Assembly (NCBI RefSeq): GCF_001005305.1 | Contig: NZ_LBMH01000013.1 | Span: 1-64,000, forward strand | DNA: 64,000 nucleotides | Origin: Kordia zhangzhouensis | GTDB taxonomy: Bacteria > Bacteroidota > Bacteroidia > Flavobacteriales > Flavobacteriaceae | Direction: 5' to 3' | Part shown: positions 53,879 through 61,675 of the stretch, in pieces | Layout: each line of letters opens with the position of its first letter | Numbering within the stretch: position 1 is the stretch's first letter | Notes under the pieces: generated by a model | The model's database searches: none | Seen by the model: only the letters and a program-made list of their open reading frames with translations | Told to the model about the DNA's origin: nothing | Made by a program: the position numbers and the translations under genes

Positions 53879-54334
53879 TTAAACAAAGTTCTTTTCAAAA
53901 CAGATACTTTCTGCAATACCTACATACTGATCGTAATTTGGAATACGCTTATATTTATTCTTCTCATAAAAACGCATAGCCTCAGGCAGCATTGTTCCTG
54001 TTTCTAATATACAACGAGTATTTCCCAATTCTTTTGCCCATTCTTCCAAAGCCAATAAAACCATTTTCCCTAAGTTTTTTCCTTGATATTGAACATGTAT
54101 ATACATACGTTTAATTTCTACCGTAGTAGTTGAATATTTTTTAAATGCCCCACAACCAATAGGCATTTCTTTTTTGTATAAGACAATCACATGATCCAGA
54201 TGTTGCAACCCGTTGAACTGACTAAAAAAATCATCACTTTCTCCATTTCTAATCGTTAGAAATGCATCTAATTTTTTGACCAATTCCACAAAGTCTACAT
54301 TTTTTGAGTTTGTACGCTTGATATAAAAGTCCAT
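53879..54334 (-). CDS. GNAT family N-acetyltransferase
   Basis: A 151-residue acetyl-CoA-dependent acetyltransferase. The core motif A reads VEIKRMYIHVQYQGKNLGKMVLLALEEWA, with the QGKNLGK acetyl-CoA pyrophosphate loop, and motif B is TGTMLPEAMRFYEKNKYK. Substrate is unknown. The frame extends further into the glnN gene, but ATG 54334 is the start after the glnN terminator. The terminator ends 10 bp before this ATG. Confidence 0.85.
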   Translation of the reverse strand: MDFYIKRTNSKNVDFVELVKKLDAFLTIRNGESDDFFSQFNGLQHLDHVIVLYKKEMPIGCGAFKKYSTTTVEIKRMYIHVQYQGKNLGKMVLLALEEWAKELGNTRCILETGTMLPEAMRFYEKNKYKRIPNYDQYVGIAESICFEKNFV

Positions 54335-54343
54335 TTGAAGTGT

Positions 54344-54373
54344 ATTAAAAAATCCCGCTAAATAGCGGGATTT
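54344..54373 (-). terminator. intrinsic terminator of glnN, next to the GNAT start
   Basis: AAATCCCGCT and AGCGGGATTT form a perfect 10-bp stem with a T-tract on the minus strand. It lies 8 bp after the glnN stop codon and 10 bp before the GNAT ATG. Confidence 0.88.
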
Positions 54374-54380
54374 GATGTGA

Positions 54381-56564
54381 TTATCTAGTGAATAATAATT
54401 CTCTGTATTTAACCAATGGCCATAAGTTATCGTCAACTAATAACTCCAACTTATCACAGTGATAACGAATTTCGTCAAAGAAAGGTTTTACTTTATTACA
54501 ATACGCTTCAGCCGCTTTTTGCCCTTCTAGTTGGTTGGCATTTCTACGTTCTTCAGTCATTGCATTAATTTTAGAGTTAATTTCAGCAATATGTCCCGAA
54601 ATTTTCTCAATTAAGTCAATTTGTTCTGCTGCTAATTTTTTAAACTCTTTCCCAAAAATTTCTTTTAAACCACTTACGTTTTCAATCAATGTATTTTGAT
54701 AACTCACAGCAGTTGGTATCACATGATTTCGTGCTATATCACCTAATACACGCCCTTCAATTTGAATACGCATAATATAGTCTTCCAATTCGATTTCGTG
54801 ACGTGCTTCTACCTCTACCTTACTCATAACATTCATTTCTTCATAAAGAGCGATTGTTTTTTTCGAAATCTGCGCTTTTAATGCTTCTGGCGTAGTCTTA
54901 TTATTACTCAAACCTCTCTTCGCTGCCTCTTTTTCCCAAGCTTCACCATAACCGTTTCCTTCAAAACGAATTTTCTTAGATTGTTTGATGTATTCTCGAA
55001 GAATGTTGAAAATAGCTTCATCTTTCTTCAAATCTTTTTTAGCAATCAAAGCATCTACTTCTTCTTTAAAGTCTTTTAATTGTTTTGCCATAATCGTGTT
55101 TAGCACAGTCATCGGTCCGGCACAGTTTGCCCAAGAACCTACAGCGCGAAGCTCAAACTTATTTCCAGTGAAAGCAAATGGAGAAGTTCTATTTCTATCT
55201 GTATTGTCAAGTAGAATTTCTGGAATTTTACCTACAATATTCAGTTTTAAATCTGTTTTTTCTTGTGGAGACAATTTCCCTTTGGTAACATTTTCTAACT
55301 CATCTAAAACCGCCGATAATTGCGACCCTATAAATACAGATATAATTGCAGGTGGAGCCTCGTTTGCTCCTAGACGATGATCGTTACTTGCGCTTGCAAT
55401 AGTTGCTCTAATTAATTCTTCATTGTCATGAACCGCTTTGATAGTGTTGATGAAAAACGTTAAGAATTGTAGATTTTTCATTGGTGTTTTCCCAGGACTT
55501 AATAAGTTTACACCTGTATCAGTAGCCAATGACCAATTATTATGCTTTCCTGAACCATTGATTCCTGCAAATGGTTTTTCATGAAACAATACTTTAAATT
55601 GATGACGTTGCGACACTTTTTCCATCACATCCATTAATAACGAATTATGATCTACCGCCAAATTGGCTTCTTCAAATATTGGTGCCAACTCAAACTGGTT
55701 TGGAGCTACTTCGTTATGACGCGTTTTTACTGGAATTCCTAGCAACATACATTCATTTTCTAAATCACGCATAAAACTCATTACACGACTAGGAATAGAT
55801 CCAAAATAGTGATCGTCTAGCTGTTGTCCTTTTGCTGGTGAATGCCCTAATAACGTTCTTCCTGTCAAAATGATATCTGGTCTTGCAGCAGCTAATGCAG
55901 AGTCTATTAGAAAATATTCTTGTTCCCAACCTAAAGAAGCATTCACTTTTGACACATTTTTATCAAAATATTTACACACATCAGTCGCTGCCTGATCTAC
56001 TGCTTGCAAAGCTCTTAACAATGGTGCTTTATTATCTAGCGCTTCTCCGGTGTAAGCCACAAAAATAGTGGGAATACATAAAGTTGTTCCATATATAAAT
56101 GCAGGTGATGTTGGATCCCATGCAGTATATCCTCTAGCCTCAAATGTATTTCGAATTCCTCCATTCGGAAAACTAGATGCGTCTGGTTCTTGCTGTACTA
56201 ATTGTCCTCCACCAAATTTTTCCATAGAACGCCCATTTCCAATGGTTTCAAAAAAGGCGTCATGCTTTTCTGCGGTAGCACCTGTAAGTGGTTGAAACCA
56301 GTGAGTGTAATGTGTAGCACCTTTACTGATTGCCCACTCTTTCATCCCTGTGGAAATATGATCAGCAATTTTTCTGTCAATCTTTGTTCCAAATTGAATA
56401 GCATTCATCACACTTTTATAAGCATCTTTTGTAAGATGTTGTAGCATCGCATGTTCGTTGAATACATGATCACCAAAAATTTCTGAGCGACGTTTCGTTT
56501 CTTCAACTTTCACGGGTTTTCTATTAAGTGTTTCCTTTAATGCATTAAATCTGATTGTAGACAT
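54381..56564 (-). CDS. glnN: glutamine synthetase type III
   Basis: A 727-residue GSIII that makes glutamine from glutamate, ammonia and ATP. Catalytic-region segments are GWEQEYFLID, KTRHNEVAPNQFELAPIFEEAN, INGSGKHNNWSLATDTGVNLL and NRTSPFAFTGNKFELRAVG. GSIII is the large form typical of Bacteroidota and some cyanobacteria. It is transcribed divergently from glnII. The gap of 200 bp presumably holds control sites for both; only the glnII -7 element was clear. Confidence 0.95.
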   Translation of the reverse strand: MSTIRFNALKETLNRKPVKVEETKRRSEIFGDHVFNEHAMLQHLTKDAYKSVMNAIQFGTKIDRKIADHISTGMKEWAISKGATHYTHWFQPLTGATAEKHDAFFETIGNGRSMEKFGGGQLVQQEPDASSFPNGGIRNTFEARGYTAWDPTSPAFIYGTTLCIPTIFVAYTGEALDNKAPLLRALQAVDQAATDVCKYFDKNVSKVNASLGWEQEYFLIDSALAAARPDIILTGRTLLGHSPAKGQQLDDHYFGSIPSRVMSFMRDLENECMLLGIPVKTRHNEVAPNQFELAPIFEEANLAVDHNSLLMDVMEKVSQRHQFKVLFHEKPFAGINGSGKHNNWSLATDTGVNLLSPGKTPMKNLQFLTFFINTIKAVHDNEELIRATIASASNDHRLGANEAPPAIISVFIGSQLSAVLDELENVTKGKLSPQEKTDLKLNIVGKIPEILLDNTDRNRTSPFAFTGNKFELRAVGSWANCAGPMTVLNTIMAKQLKDFKEEVDALIAKKDLKKDEAIFNILREYIKQSKKIRFEGNGYGEAWEKEAAKRGLSNNKTTPEALKAQISKKTIALYEEMNVMSKVEVEARHEIELEDYIMRIQIEGRVLGDIARNHVIPTAVSYQNTLIENVSGLKEIFGKEFKKLAAEQIDLIEKISGHIAEINSKINAMTEERRNANQLEGQKAAEAYCNKVKPFFDEIRYHCDKLELLVDDNLWPLVKYRELLFTR

Positions 56565-56723
56565 TACTTTATTTTTTAATTTTTATCCATTTTAAAGCGT
56601 AAAATTACAAAAAAGTCATTTTATAATGAAATAACCCCTTTATTTTTAGGGGATGTTAACAACTATTTAATAATTAAATTAAAATTAACCTCTATTTTTT
56701 TAATGTTCAATATGAAATTAATT

Positions 56724-56731
56724 TATATTTG
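56724..56731 (+). promoter_or_regulatory. -7 element for glnII
   Basis: TATATTTG, exact TAnnTTTG, lies 33 bp before the start codon. The -33 region has no clear TTG, so activation by a regulator is possible. Confidence 0.5.
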
Positions 56732-56764
56732 CTTTGTAATTATTAATGCGAATTCTTATTTATT

Positions 56765-57781
56765 ATGAGCAAATCTAAATTAGAATACATTTGGTTGGAT
56801 GGATACTTTCCAACACAAAATATGAGAAGTAAAACTAAAATTGAAGAAAATTTTAGTGGAAAGTTAGAAGATTGTCCAATTTGGTCTTTTGATGGTTCTT
56901 CTACGAAGCAAGCCGAAGGCGGATCTTCAGATTGTTTATTGAAACCAGTTGCTATTTATCCTGATCCTGCAAGAAGAGATGGATATTTAGTTATGACTGA
57001 GGTTTTAAATGCAGATGGAACTCCGCACGAATCTAACGCAAGAGCTACTATTGAGGATGAAGATAATGATTACTGGTTTGGATTTGAGCAAGAGTATTTT
57101 ATCATGGATACCAAAACACAAAAACCTTTAGGATTCCCTATTGGTGGTTATCCAGCTCCACAAGGATTGTATTACTGTTCTGTTGGTGGAAAAAATACTC
57201 ATGGAAGACAATTTGTAGAAGAGCATGCAAATTTATGCATTGATGCTGGATTAAATTTTGAAGGAATCAACCAAGAAGTTGCTTGTGGACAGTGGGAATT
57301 TCAATTATTTGCTAAAGGAGCTCGCAAAGCAGGTGACGAAATTTGGATAGCACGCTATTTACTAGACCGTTTGACAGAAAAATATGGATACTACATTGAA
57401 TATCACCCTAAACCATTAGGAAAAGATATGGACTGGAATGGTTCTGGTATGCATGCTAACTTTTCAAATAGCACCCTACGTACATGTGGAAGCCGAGAAG
57501 TGTATGAGAAAATTTGTGAAGCTTTCCGCCCTGTAGTAAAAGAGCATATTGCAGTATATGGTGAGTTTAACGACCAACGTTTAACAGGACATCATGAAAC
57601 GGCTTCTATTAATGACTTTAGCTATGGAGTTTCTGATCGAGGAGCTTCTATTCGTATTCCAATTATTACTGTTGAAAAAGGTTGGAAAGGTTGGCTAGAA
57701 GATAGACGTCCTGCTTCTAACGGTGATCCTTACAAAATTGCAGGAAGAATTATTAAGACTGTAAAATCTGCAGGATATTAA
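56765..57781 (+). CDS. glnII: glutamine synthetase type II
   Basis: A 338-residue GSII, the eukaryote-like form also found in some bacteria. It has YIWLDGYFPTQNMRSKT, WSFDGSSTKQAEGGSSDC, GFEQEYFIMD, INQEVACGQWEFQ, KPLGKDMDWNGSGMHANFS and RGASIRIP. Length fits the group. It stands divergent to glnN, so the strain has two different ammonium-assimilating synthetases side by side. Confidence 0.95.
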   Translation: MSKSKLEYIWLDGYFPTQNMRSKTKIEENFSGKLEDCPIWSFDGSSTKQAEGGSSDCLLKPVAIYPDPARRDGYLVMTEVLNADGTPHESNARATIEDEDNDYWFGFEQEYFIMDTKTQKPLGFPIGGYPAPQGLYYCSVGGKNTHGRQFVEEHANLCIDAGLNFEGINQEVACGQWEFQLFAKGARKAGDEIWIARYLLDRLTEKYGYYIEYHPKPLGKDMDWNGSGMHANFSNSTLRTCGSREVYEKICEAFRPVVKEHIAVYGEFNDQRLTGHHETASINDFSYGVSDRGASIRIPIITVEKGWKGWLEDRRPASNGDPYKIAGRIIKTVKSAGY

Positions 57782-57801
57782 TTATCAGATATATTTATTC
57801 T

Positions 57802-57836
57802 AAAAAAAGAGCTTACTAAATGTAAGCTCTTTTTTT
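57802..57836. terminator. bidirectional intrinsic terminator
   Basis: AGAGCTTAC and GTAAGCTCT with a TAAAT loop are flanked by A7 and T7. It separates convergent glnII and the exchanger gene. Confidence 0.93.
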
Positions 57837-57840
57837 AATT

Positions 57841-58794
57841 TTAAAATACAGTATAAATAAAGAATATATACGCTAAAAATAACAATACTCCTTCATAACG
57901 TTCAATTCCGAATCTTTTAGGAACAAAAGCCATTGGAAATAGAATAAAAGCAAATCCTAACATCCAAAAAATATCCCTTGACAAAATTAGAGGTTCAACT
58001 ACAGGAATTTCTGTAATAATTGCTGTAAGCCCTAAAACGGATGCAATATTGAAAATATTTGAACCAATTAAGTTTCCTAATGATATCGCTTTTTCCTTTT
58101 TGAAAGCTGCAATAACCGAAGCTGCCAATTCTGGGACACTTGTTCCTATTGCAATCATTGTAATAGATATAACTCCCTCACTAACACCCATTTGTAAAGC
58201 CACTGATTTTGCACCTTCTACTAAAAATTCTGATCCATAATACAAGGCTGCGCCACCAATAGCCAACCACACAACTATTTTGAGATATGATATAGTTGCT
58301 GCTGTAACATCTACTTCTTCCACTTCTATTTCGTCCTTATTATTTCTTGCAGAACGTATTAAAACAATTAAAAACAAAACTAAGCCACTAAGCAAAATGA
58401 TTCCTTCCAAGCGTGTAAGCATATTTACGTCTCCGTTCCATAAAAAATAATAAATTGCTAGTGAAAAAATCATCAATACCGGCCAAGTCAAATTATAAAA
58501 AGTATTATTAACCGCTATAGGACCTATAATCGCTGTAATTCCGAGAACCAACCCTATATTGGCGATATTAGATCCAATAACATTGTTGATTGCAATTGCC
58601 GGTGAATCATTTAAAGCTGCATTCACACTTACCAATAATTCGGGGGCTGATGTGGCAAATGATACAACCGTAAGTCCTATGACCATTTTAGATATATTTA
58701 GCTTAAAAGACAGTCCGACAGAAGCTTTAACTAAAAATTCGCCTCCTGCAACTAGAAGCACAAGACCGAAAATTACATACGCAATGTTTTCCAT
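57841..58794 (-). CDS. CaCA-family sodium/calcium exchanger (YrbG-like)
   Basis: A 317-residue antiporter with about ten membrane helices. The two inverted alpha-repeats are clear: GLTVVSFATSAPELLVSVNAA with NVIGSNIANIGLVLG, and MIAIGTSVPELAASVIAAF with NLIGSNIFNIASVLG. It exchanges calcium, and perhaps other divalent cations, for sodium or protons across the inner membrane. It is the YrbG branch of the family. Confidence 0.93.
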   Translation of the reverse strand: MENIAYVIFGLVLLVAGGEFLVKASVGLSFKLNISKMVIGLTVVSFATSAPELLVSVNAALNDSPAIAINNVIGSNIANIGLVLGITAIIGPIAVNNTFYNLTWPVLMIFSLAIYYFLWNGDVNMLTRLEGIILLSGLVLFLIVLIRSARNNKDEIEVEEVDVTAATISYLKIVVWLAIGGAALYYGSEFLVEGAKSVALQMGVSEGVISITMIAIGTSVPELAASVIAAFKKEKAISLGNLIGSNIFNIASVLGLTAIITEIPVVEPLILSRDIFWMLGFAFILFPMAFVPKRFGIERYEGVLLFLAYIFFIYTVF

Positions 58795-58862
58795 TAAAAA
58801 ATTTTTACTGCGAAGATACTATTTCCTTTTTGATGTTAAATAAACTATAAAATTCGTTGATT

Positions 58863-58898
58863 AACTATTTTTATAGTTGCGTAACTATTTTTTTAGTT
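58863..58898. promoter_or_regulatory. phased BlaI-type operator half-sites
   Basis: AACTAT (58863), ATAGTT (58873), AACTAT (58883) and TTAGTT (58893) begin every 10 bp and give perfect inverted repeats with 4-bp gaps; a further AACTAT begins at 58843. They overlap the -33 element and spacer of the promoter at 58877-58906, so a dimeric repressor, most likely the adjacent BlaI protein, would block transcription. Confidence 0.6.
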
Positions 58899-58906
58899 TA
58901 TATTTG
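58877..58906 (+). promoter_or_regulatory. promoter of the blaI-like operon
   Basis: TTG, a 19-bp spacer and TATATTTG (exact) match the Bacteroidota consensus. The start codon follows about 33 bp later. Confidence 0.7.
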
Positions 58907-58938
58907 TGATTAGATTAATTAAACTACGTATTTCAATC

Positions 58939-59301
58939 ATGCAAAAATTAACAAATAAGGAAGAAGAGATTATGCATATTATCTGGAAGCTAGAAAAAGC
59001 TTTTGTTAAAGATATTATGGTAGAAATTCCTGCTAAAAAACCTCATTATAACACCTTATCGACTATTGTTAGAAATCTAGAAGAAAAAGGATATGTACAT
59101 CATCACGCATACGGAAATACGCATCAATATTACCCAATTATTAGTAAAGAAGCATATCGAAAGAAGTATATGGCTTCTGCTATTCAACATTATTTTAATG
59201 ATTCGTATAAGAATGTTGTTTCTTTTTTTGCTAAGGAAGAAAAAATTAGTGTTGAAGACTTAAAAGAGATTATTAATCTTATTGAAAAAGAGCAATCATG
59301 A
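58939..59301 (+). CDS. BlaI/MecI family transcriptional repressor
   Basis: A 120-residue winged-helix repressor with LTNKEEEIMHIIWKLEKAF and HYNTLSTIVRNLEEKGYV as the DNA-binding elements and a C-terminal dimerisation region. BlaI/MecI repressors are inactivated by cleavage when the partner BlaR1-type protein senses a signal. The start at 58939 is chosen over an earlier 11-codon extension. It overlaps the BlaR1-like gene by 4 bp (ATGA), so both are translated from one message. Confidence 0.92.
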   Translation: MQKLTNKEEEIMHIIWKLEKAFVKDIMVEIPAKKPHYNTLSTIVRNLEEKGYVHHHAYGNTHQYYPIISKEAYRKKYMASAIQHYFNDSYKNVVSFFAKEEKISVEDLKEIINLIEKEQS

Positions 59302-61019
59302 GTGAAATTGTCTTATATTTTTTAAAGAGTGCCGGTTTATTAAGTTTATTTCTCGGATTGTATTTTTTCTTTCTTCGAAAAGAGACTTTTTTTAGTGAAA
59401 ACCGTTTTTTCTTACTTGGAGGAATATTAGTGTCGTTGATTTTGCCTTTTTTAGTAATTATTAAGTATGTTGAAATTCCAGTAATTGCCAATACAACCAA
59501 TGAATTGTTTTTTATAACAGAAACAACCATCGCTCCAGAAAAGGCTTCAATTTCATGGTGGCCCATAATAGGTTATACCTATCTGCTAGGGTTTTTTGTA
59601 TGTTCTTTTAAGTTTATAATAGAGCTTTTTTCTTTACTCAAACTTCTGAAAACAACTAAAATATCAAAAAAATGCAACCAATTTATATATGTTGAAACTT
59701 CTACGGCTTTTACTCCTTTTTCTTTTTTTAACTACATCGTTTACAATCCCGATTTATACACTCATACAGAACTTGAGGCCATTTTAAAGCATGAACAAGC
59801 CCATAGTAGGCAACTACATTCACTAGATGTCTTTATTGCCAAACTGTATTGCATTTTCATGTGGTTTAATCCTCTTGCTTGGGTCTACAAAAAATTCATT
59901 TCACAAAACTTAGAGTTTTTAGCCGATCGTGCCGCAATTCAACAAAGCATTTCTAAAAAAGAATATCAACTGACATTATTGAAAGTTTCAGGCAATAGCT
60001 ATTGTCCTGCACTGACCAATAATTTTTATAATTCATTAATCAAAAAGCGAATAGTTATGTTACAAAAAACACAATCCACACAATTCAATCGTTGGAAACA
60101 AGCATTAATTTTACCATTGTTAGTTGCCTTCGTACTTATGTTTAACACGCAAGTTATTGCCAAAGAAACTTCTTCTCCTGTTTCTACTACTGAATTTATA
60201 TCGACAGAAAAAGCGATAGGCGATCTCGTTGTAGTCATTACAAAAAATACCACATTAGAAGAATTAAAAGCCTATAAAAAATTATTTTCTTCTCAAAAAA
60301 TACAATTCAGCTACAGCAATGTTGATTTTAACTCTAAAGGAGAAATCCAGCGTATTTCTTTAAGTCTAACAGCAAAAAAATTGCAGACAGCGACTGGTGA
60401 GTTTAAAACAGATGAAGATAATGCAATTGGAGAGATTCAACTTGGCAAACGCAATGATGAGTTATTTATTCAATCGAATACATTTGCTGCTACCAATAAA
60501 GATGCATATGCTTATACCGTAAAATCTGAATTTATTGATGACAAAACTCAAAATAAGAAGTTCATTGTAAAGAAGATAGGAAAAGGAGATGCTAAAATAA
60601 ATACTTGGATTCAAAAAGATAGTATCACAACTATTAATATTAGAGAAGGTGATGGAGAAGATATTATTATTATAAATGGCAAAAGAGTTTCTCCTGAAAC
60701 TATAATAGAAGAAGAAATTGAAATCAAAAAAGGAGACAAAAATCTCTTCATTTATAGTAATAATGCCAACAATAAAAAGGAAGAAGAAGTAGAAATTGAG
60801 GTTATTAAAGAAAAGGACAATAAGATTGTTTTTAGAAACTCATCCAATGAACAGCCTTTAATTGTTATTGATGGAAAAGTATCAAACTCTGAAACAATGA
60901 ATCAATTGGATGCTGATAAAATCAAAAGTGTGTCTGTACTCAAAGGAGAATCTGCTATTAGCAAATATGGCTCAAAAGCAAAAGATGGAGCTATTGAAAT
61001 TATTACCAAAAAGAACTAA
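59298..61019 (+). CDS. BlaR1-like M56 metallopeptidase with TonB-plug-like C-terminus
   Basis: A 573-residue membrane protein with about four membrane helices, the zinc motif HEQAH in LEAILKHEQAHSRQL and a later NLEFLADRAAI segment of family M56. Unlike staphylococcal BlaR1 there is no penicillin-binding sensor domain. The C-terminal 250 residues are periplasmic, with Lys/Glu-rich strands and a plug-like end, LIVIDGKV and IKSVSVLKGESAISKYGSK. This plug-fused type is common in Bacteroidota. It probably senses an envelope signal and cleaves the repressor; the signal is unknown. Confidence 0.87.
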   Translation: MSEIVLYFLKSAGLLSLFLGLYFFFLRKETFFSENRFFLLGGILVSLILPFLVIIKYVEIPVIANTTNELFFITETTIAPEKASISWWPIIGYTYLLGFFVCSFKFIIELFSLLKLLKTTKISKKCNQFIYVETSTAFTPFSFFNYIVYNPDLYTHTELEAILKHEQAHSRQLHSLDVFIAKLYCIFMWFNPLAWVYKKFISQNLEFLADRAAIQQSISKKEYQLTLLKVSGNSYCPALTNNFYNSLIKKRIVMLQKTQSTQFNRWKQALILPLLVAFVLMFNTQVIAKETSSPVSTTEFISTEKAIGDLVVVITKNTTLEELKAYKKLFSSQKIQFSYSNVDFNSKGEIQRISLSLTAKKLQTATGEFKTDEDNAIGEIQLGKRNDELFIQSNTFAATNKDAYAYTVKSEFIDDKTQNKKFIVKKIGKGDAKINTWIQKDSITTINIREGDGEDIIIINGKRVSPETIIEEEIEIKKGDKNLFIYSNNANNKKEEEVEIEVIKEKDNKIVFRNSSNEQPLIVIDGKVSNSETMNQLDADKIKSVSVLKGESAISKYGSKAKDGAIEIITKKN

Positions 61020-61041
61020 AACAAAATTATAGCCTATAACA

Positions 61042-61097
61042 TTAGGTATAAATAAGCAATACAATTTTAGTATTGCTTATTTATACCTAACTTTTTG
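61042..61097 (+). terminator. long perfect hairpin terminator
   Basis: The arms 61042-61062 and 61070-61090 are exactly complementary over 21 bp with a seven-base loop, followed by CTTTTT. It ends the blaI/blaR1-like operon. Confidence 0.85.
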
Positions 61098-61110
61098 TAT
61101 TTTTATACAA

Positions 61111-61263
61111 ATGAAACAGTCTTTATTCCGAATATTAGCTAAAATCAATACACTTTTATTGCCTTCATTTACTAAAAAAAAGCTCGATTTGAGCAAGGCA
61201 ACAAAATTTCAATTAGCAATCATTGCTTGGCGTTATTATGTCACAACCAATGCTTTAGACTAA
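61111..61263 (+). CDS. small conserved protein, 50 residues
   Basis: Translation from ATG 61111 gives MKQSLFRILAKINTLLLPSF, a KKKLDLSKATKFQLAIIAWR segment and RYYVTTNALD. I recall a similar short protein in other Flavobacteria, but cannot name it. It has a -7-like TATTTTTA box 5 bp before the ATG. It is too short for routine gene callers. Confidence 0.6.
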   Translation: MKQSLFRILAKINTLLLPSFTKKKLDLSKATKFQLAIIAWRYYVTTNALD

Positions 61264-61334
61264 CACTTACGTATTCATTCATGGTAGTGAACATAAAAAA
61301 GTCTACAAACAATTTATTTTTTTACATTTTATTG
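61264..61334. other. gap before the tRNA promoter
   Basis: No gene or clear structure was seen in this part of the 61264-61675 gap. The rest of the gap holds the tRNA unit and its terminator; after 61500 nothing more was found. Confidence 0.5.
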
Positions 61335-61365
61335 TTTGTATTTATTCCAAAAAGAAATATATTTG
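61335..61365 (+). promoter_or_regulatory. tRNA-Arg promoter
   Basis: TTTG, a 19-bp spacer and TATATTTG (exact) give a near-ideal Bacteroidota promoter. The tRNA begins 18 bp after the -7 element. Confidence 0.8.
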
Positions 61366-61383
61366 CACCCGCAATAAGCCAAT

Positions 61384-61457
61384 GGCCTCGTAGCATAACT
61401 GAATAGTGCACTTGATTACGGCTCAAGAGGTTGCAGGTTTGAATCCTGCCGAGGTCA
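61384..61457 (+). tRNA. tRNA-Arg (anticodon ACG)
   Basis: A full cloverleaf can be drawn: acceptor GGCCTCG/CGAGGTC with one G-U, a D stem GCAT/GTGC, an anticodon stem CTTGA/TCAAG with loop TTACGGC (ACG at positions 34-36), and a T stem GCAGG/CCTGC. No CCA is encoded. Position 19 is A and position 56 is T, where G19 and C56 are almost universal. A-to-I editing of A34 would be needed to read CGU/CGC/CGA. A good promoter and terminator frame it. Confidence 0.85.
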
Positions 61458-61467
61458 CGAATAAATG

Positions 61468-61499
61468 AAAAGCAAGCTAAAATAAATAGCTTGCTTTTT
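61468..61499 (+). terminator. intrinsic terminator of the tRNA-Arg unit
   Basis: AGCAAGCTA and TAGCTTGCT arms with an AT-rich loop are flanked by A- and T-tracts and follow the tRNA by 10 bp. Confidence 0.85.
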
Positions 61500-61675
61500 A
61501 ATTTTAGTGCATTTTTCATTTTCAAAGCAGAGCTTTAAGGATAATGAGATAATATATGCATGAACTCTATTATATAGCTTCTCAATAGAGCAAGCCTGAG
61601 TAAACATTGCAAAAAATCTTCACAAATACAGTTGTGCAACGGCTACTTTTGTTCGCATTTGTTTTGTTAGAAGTA

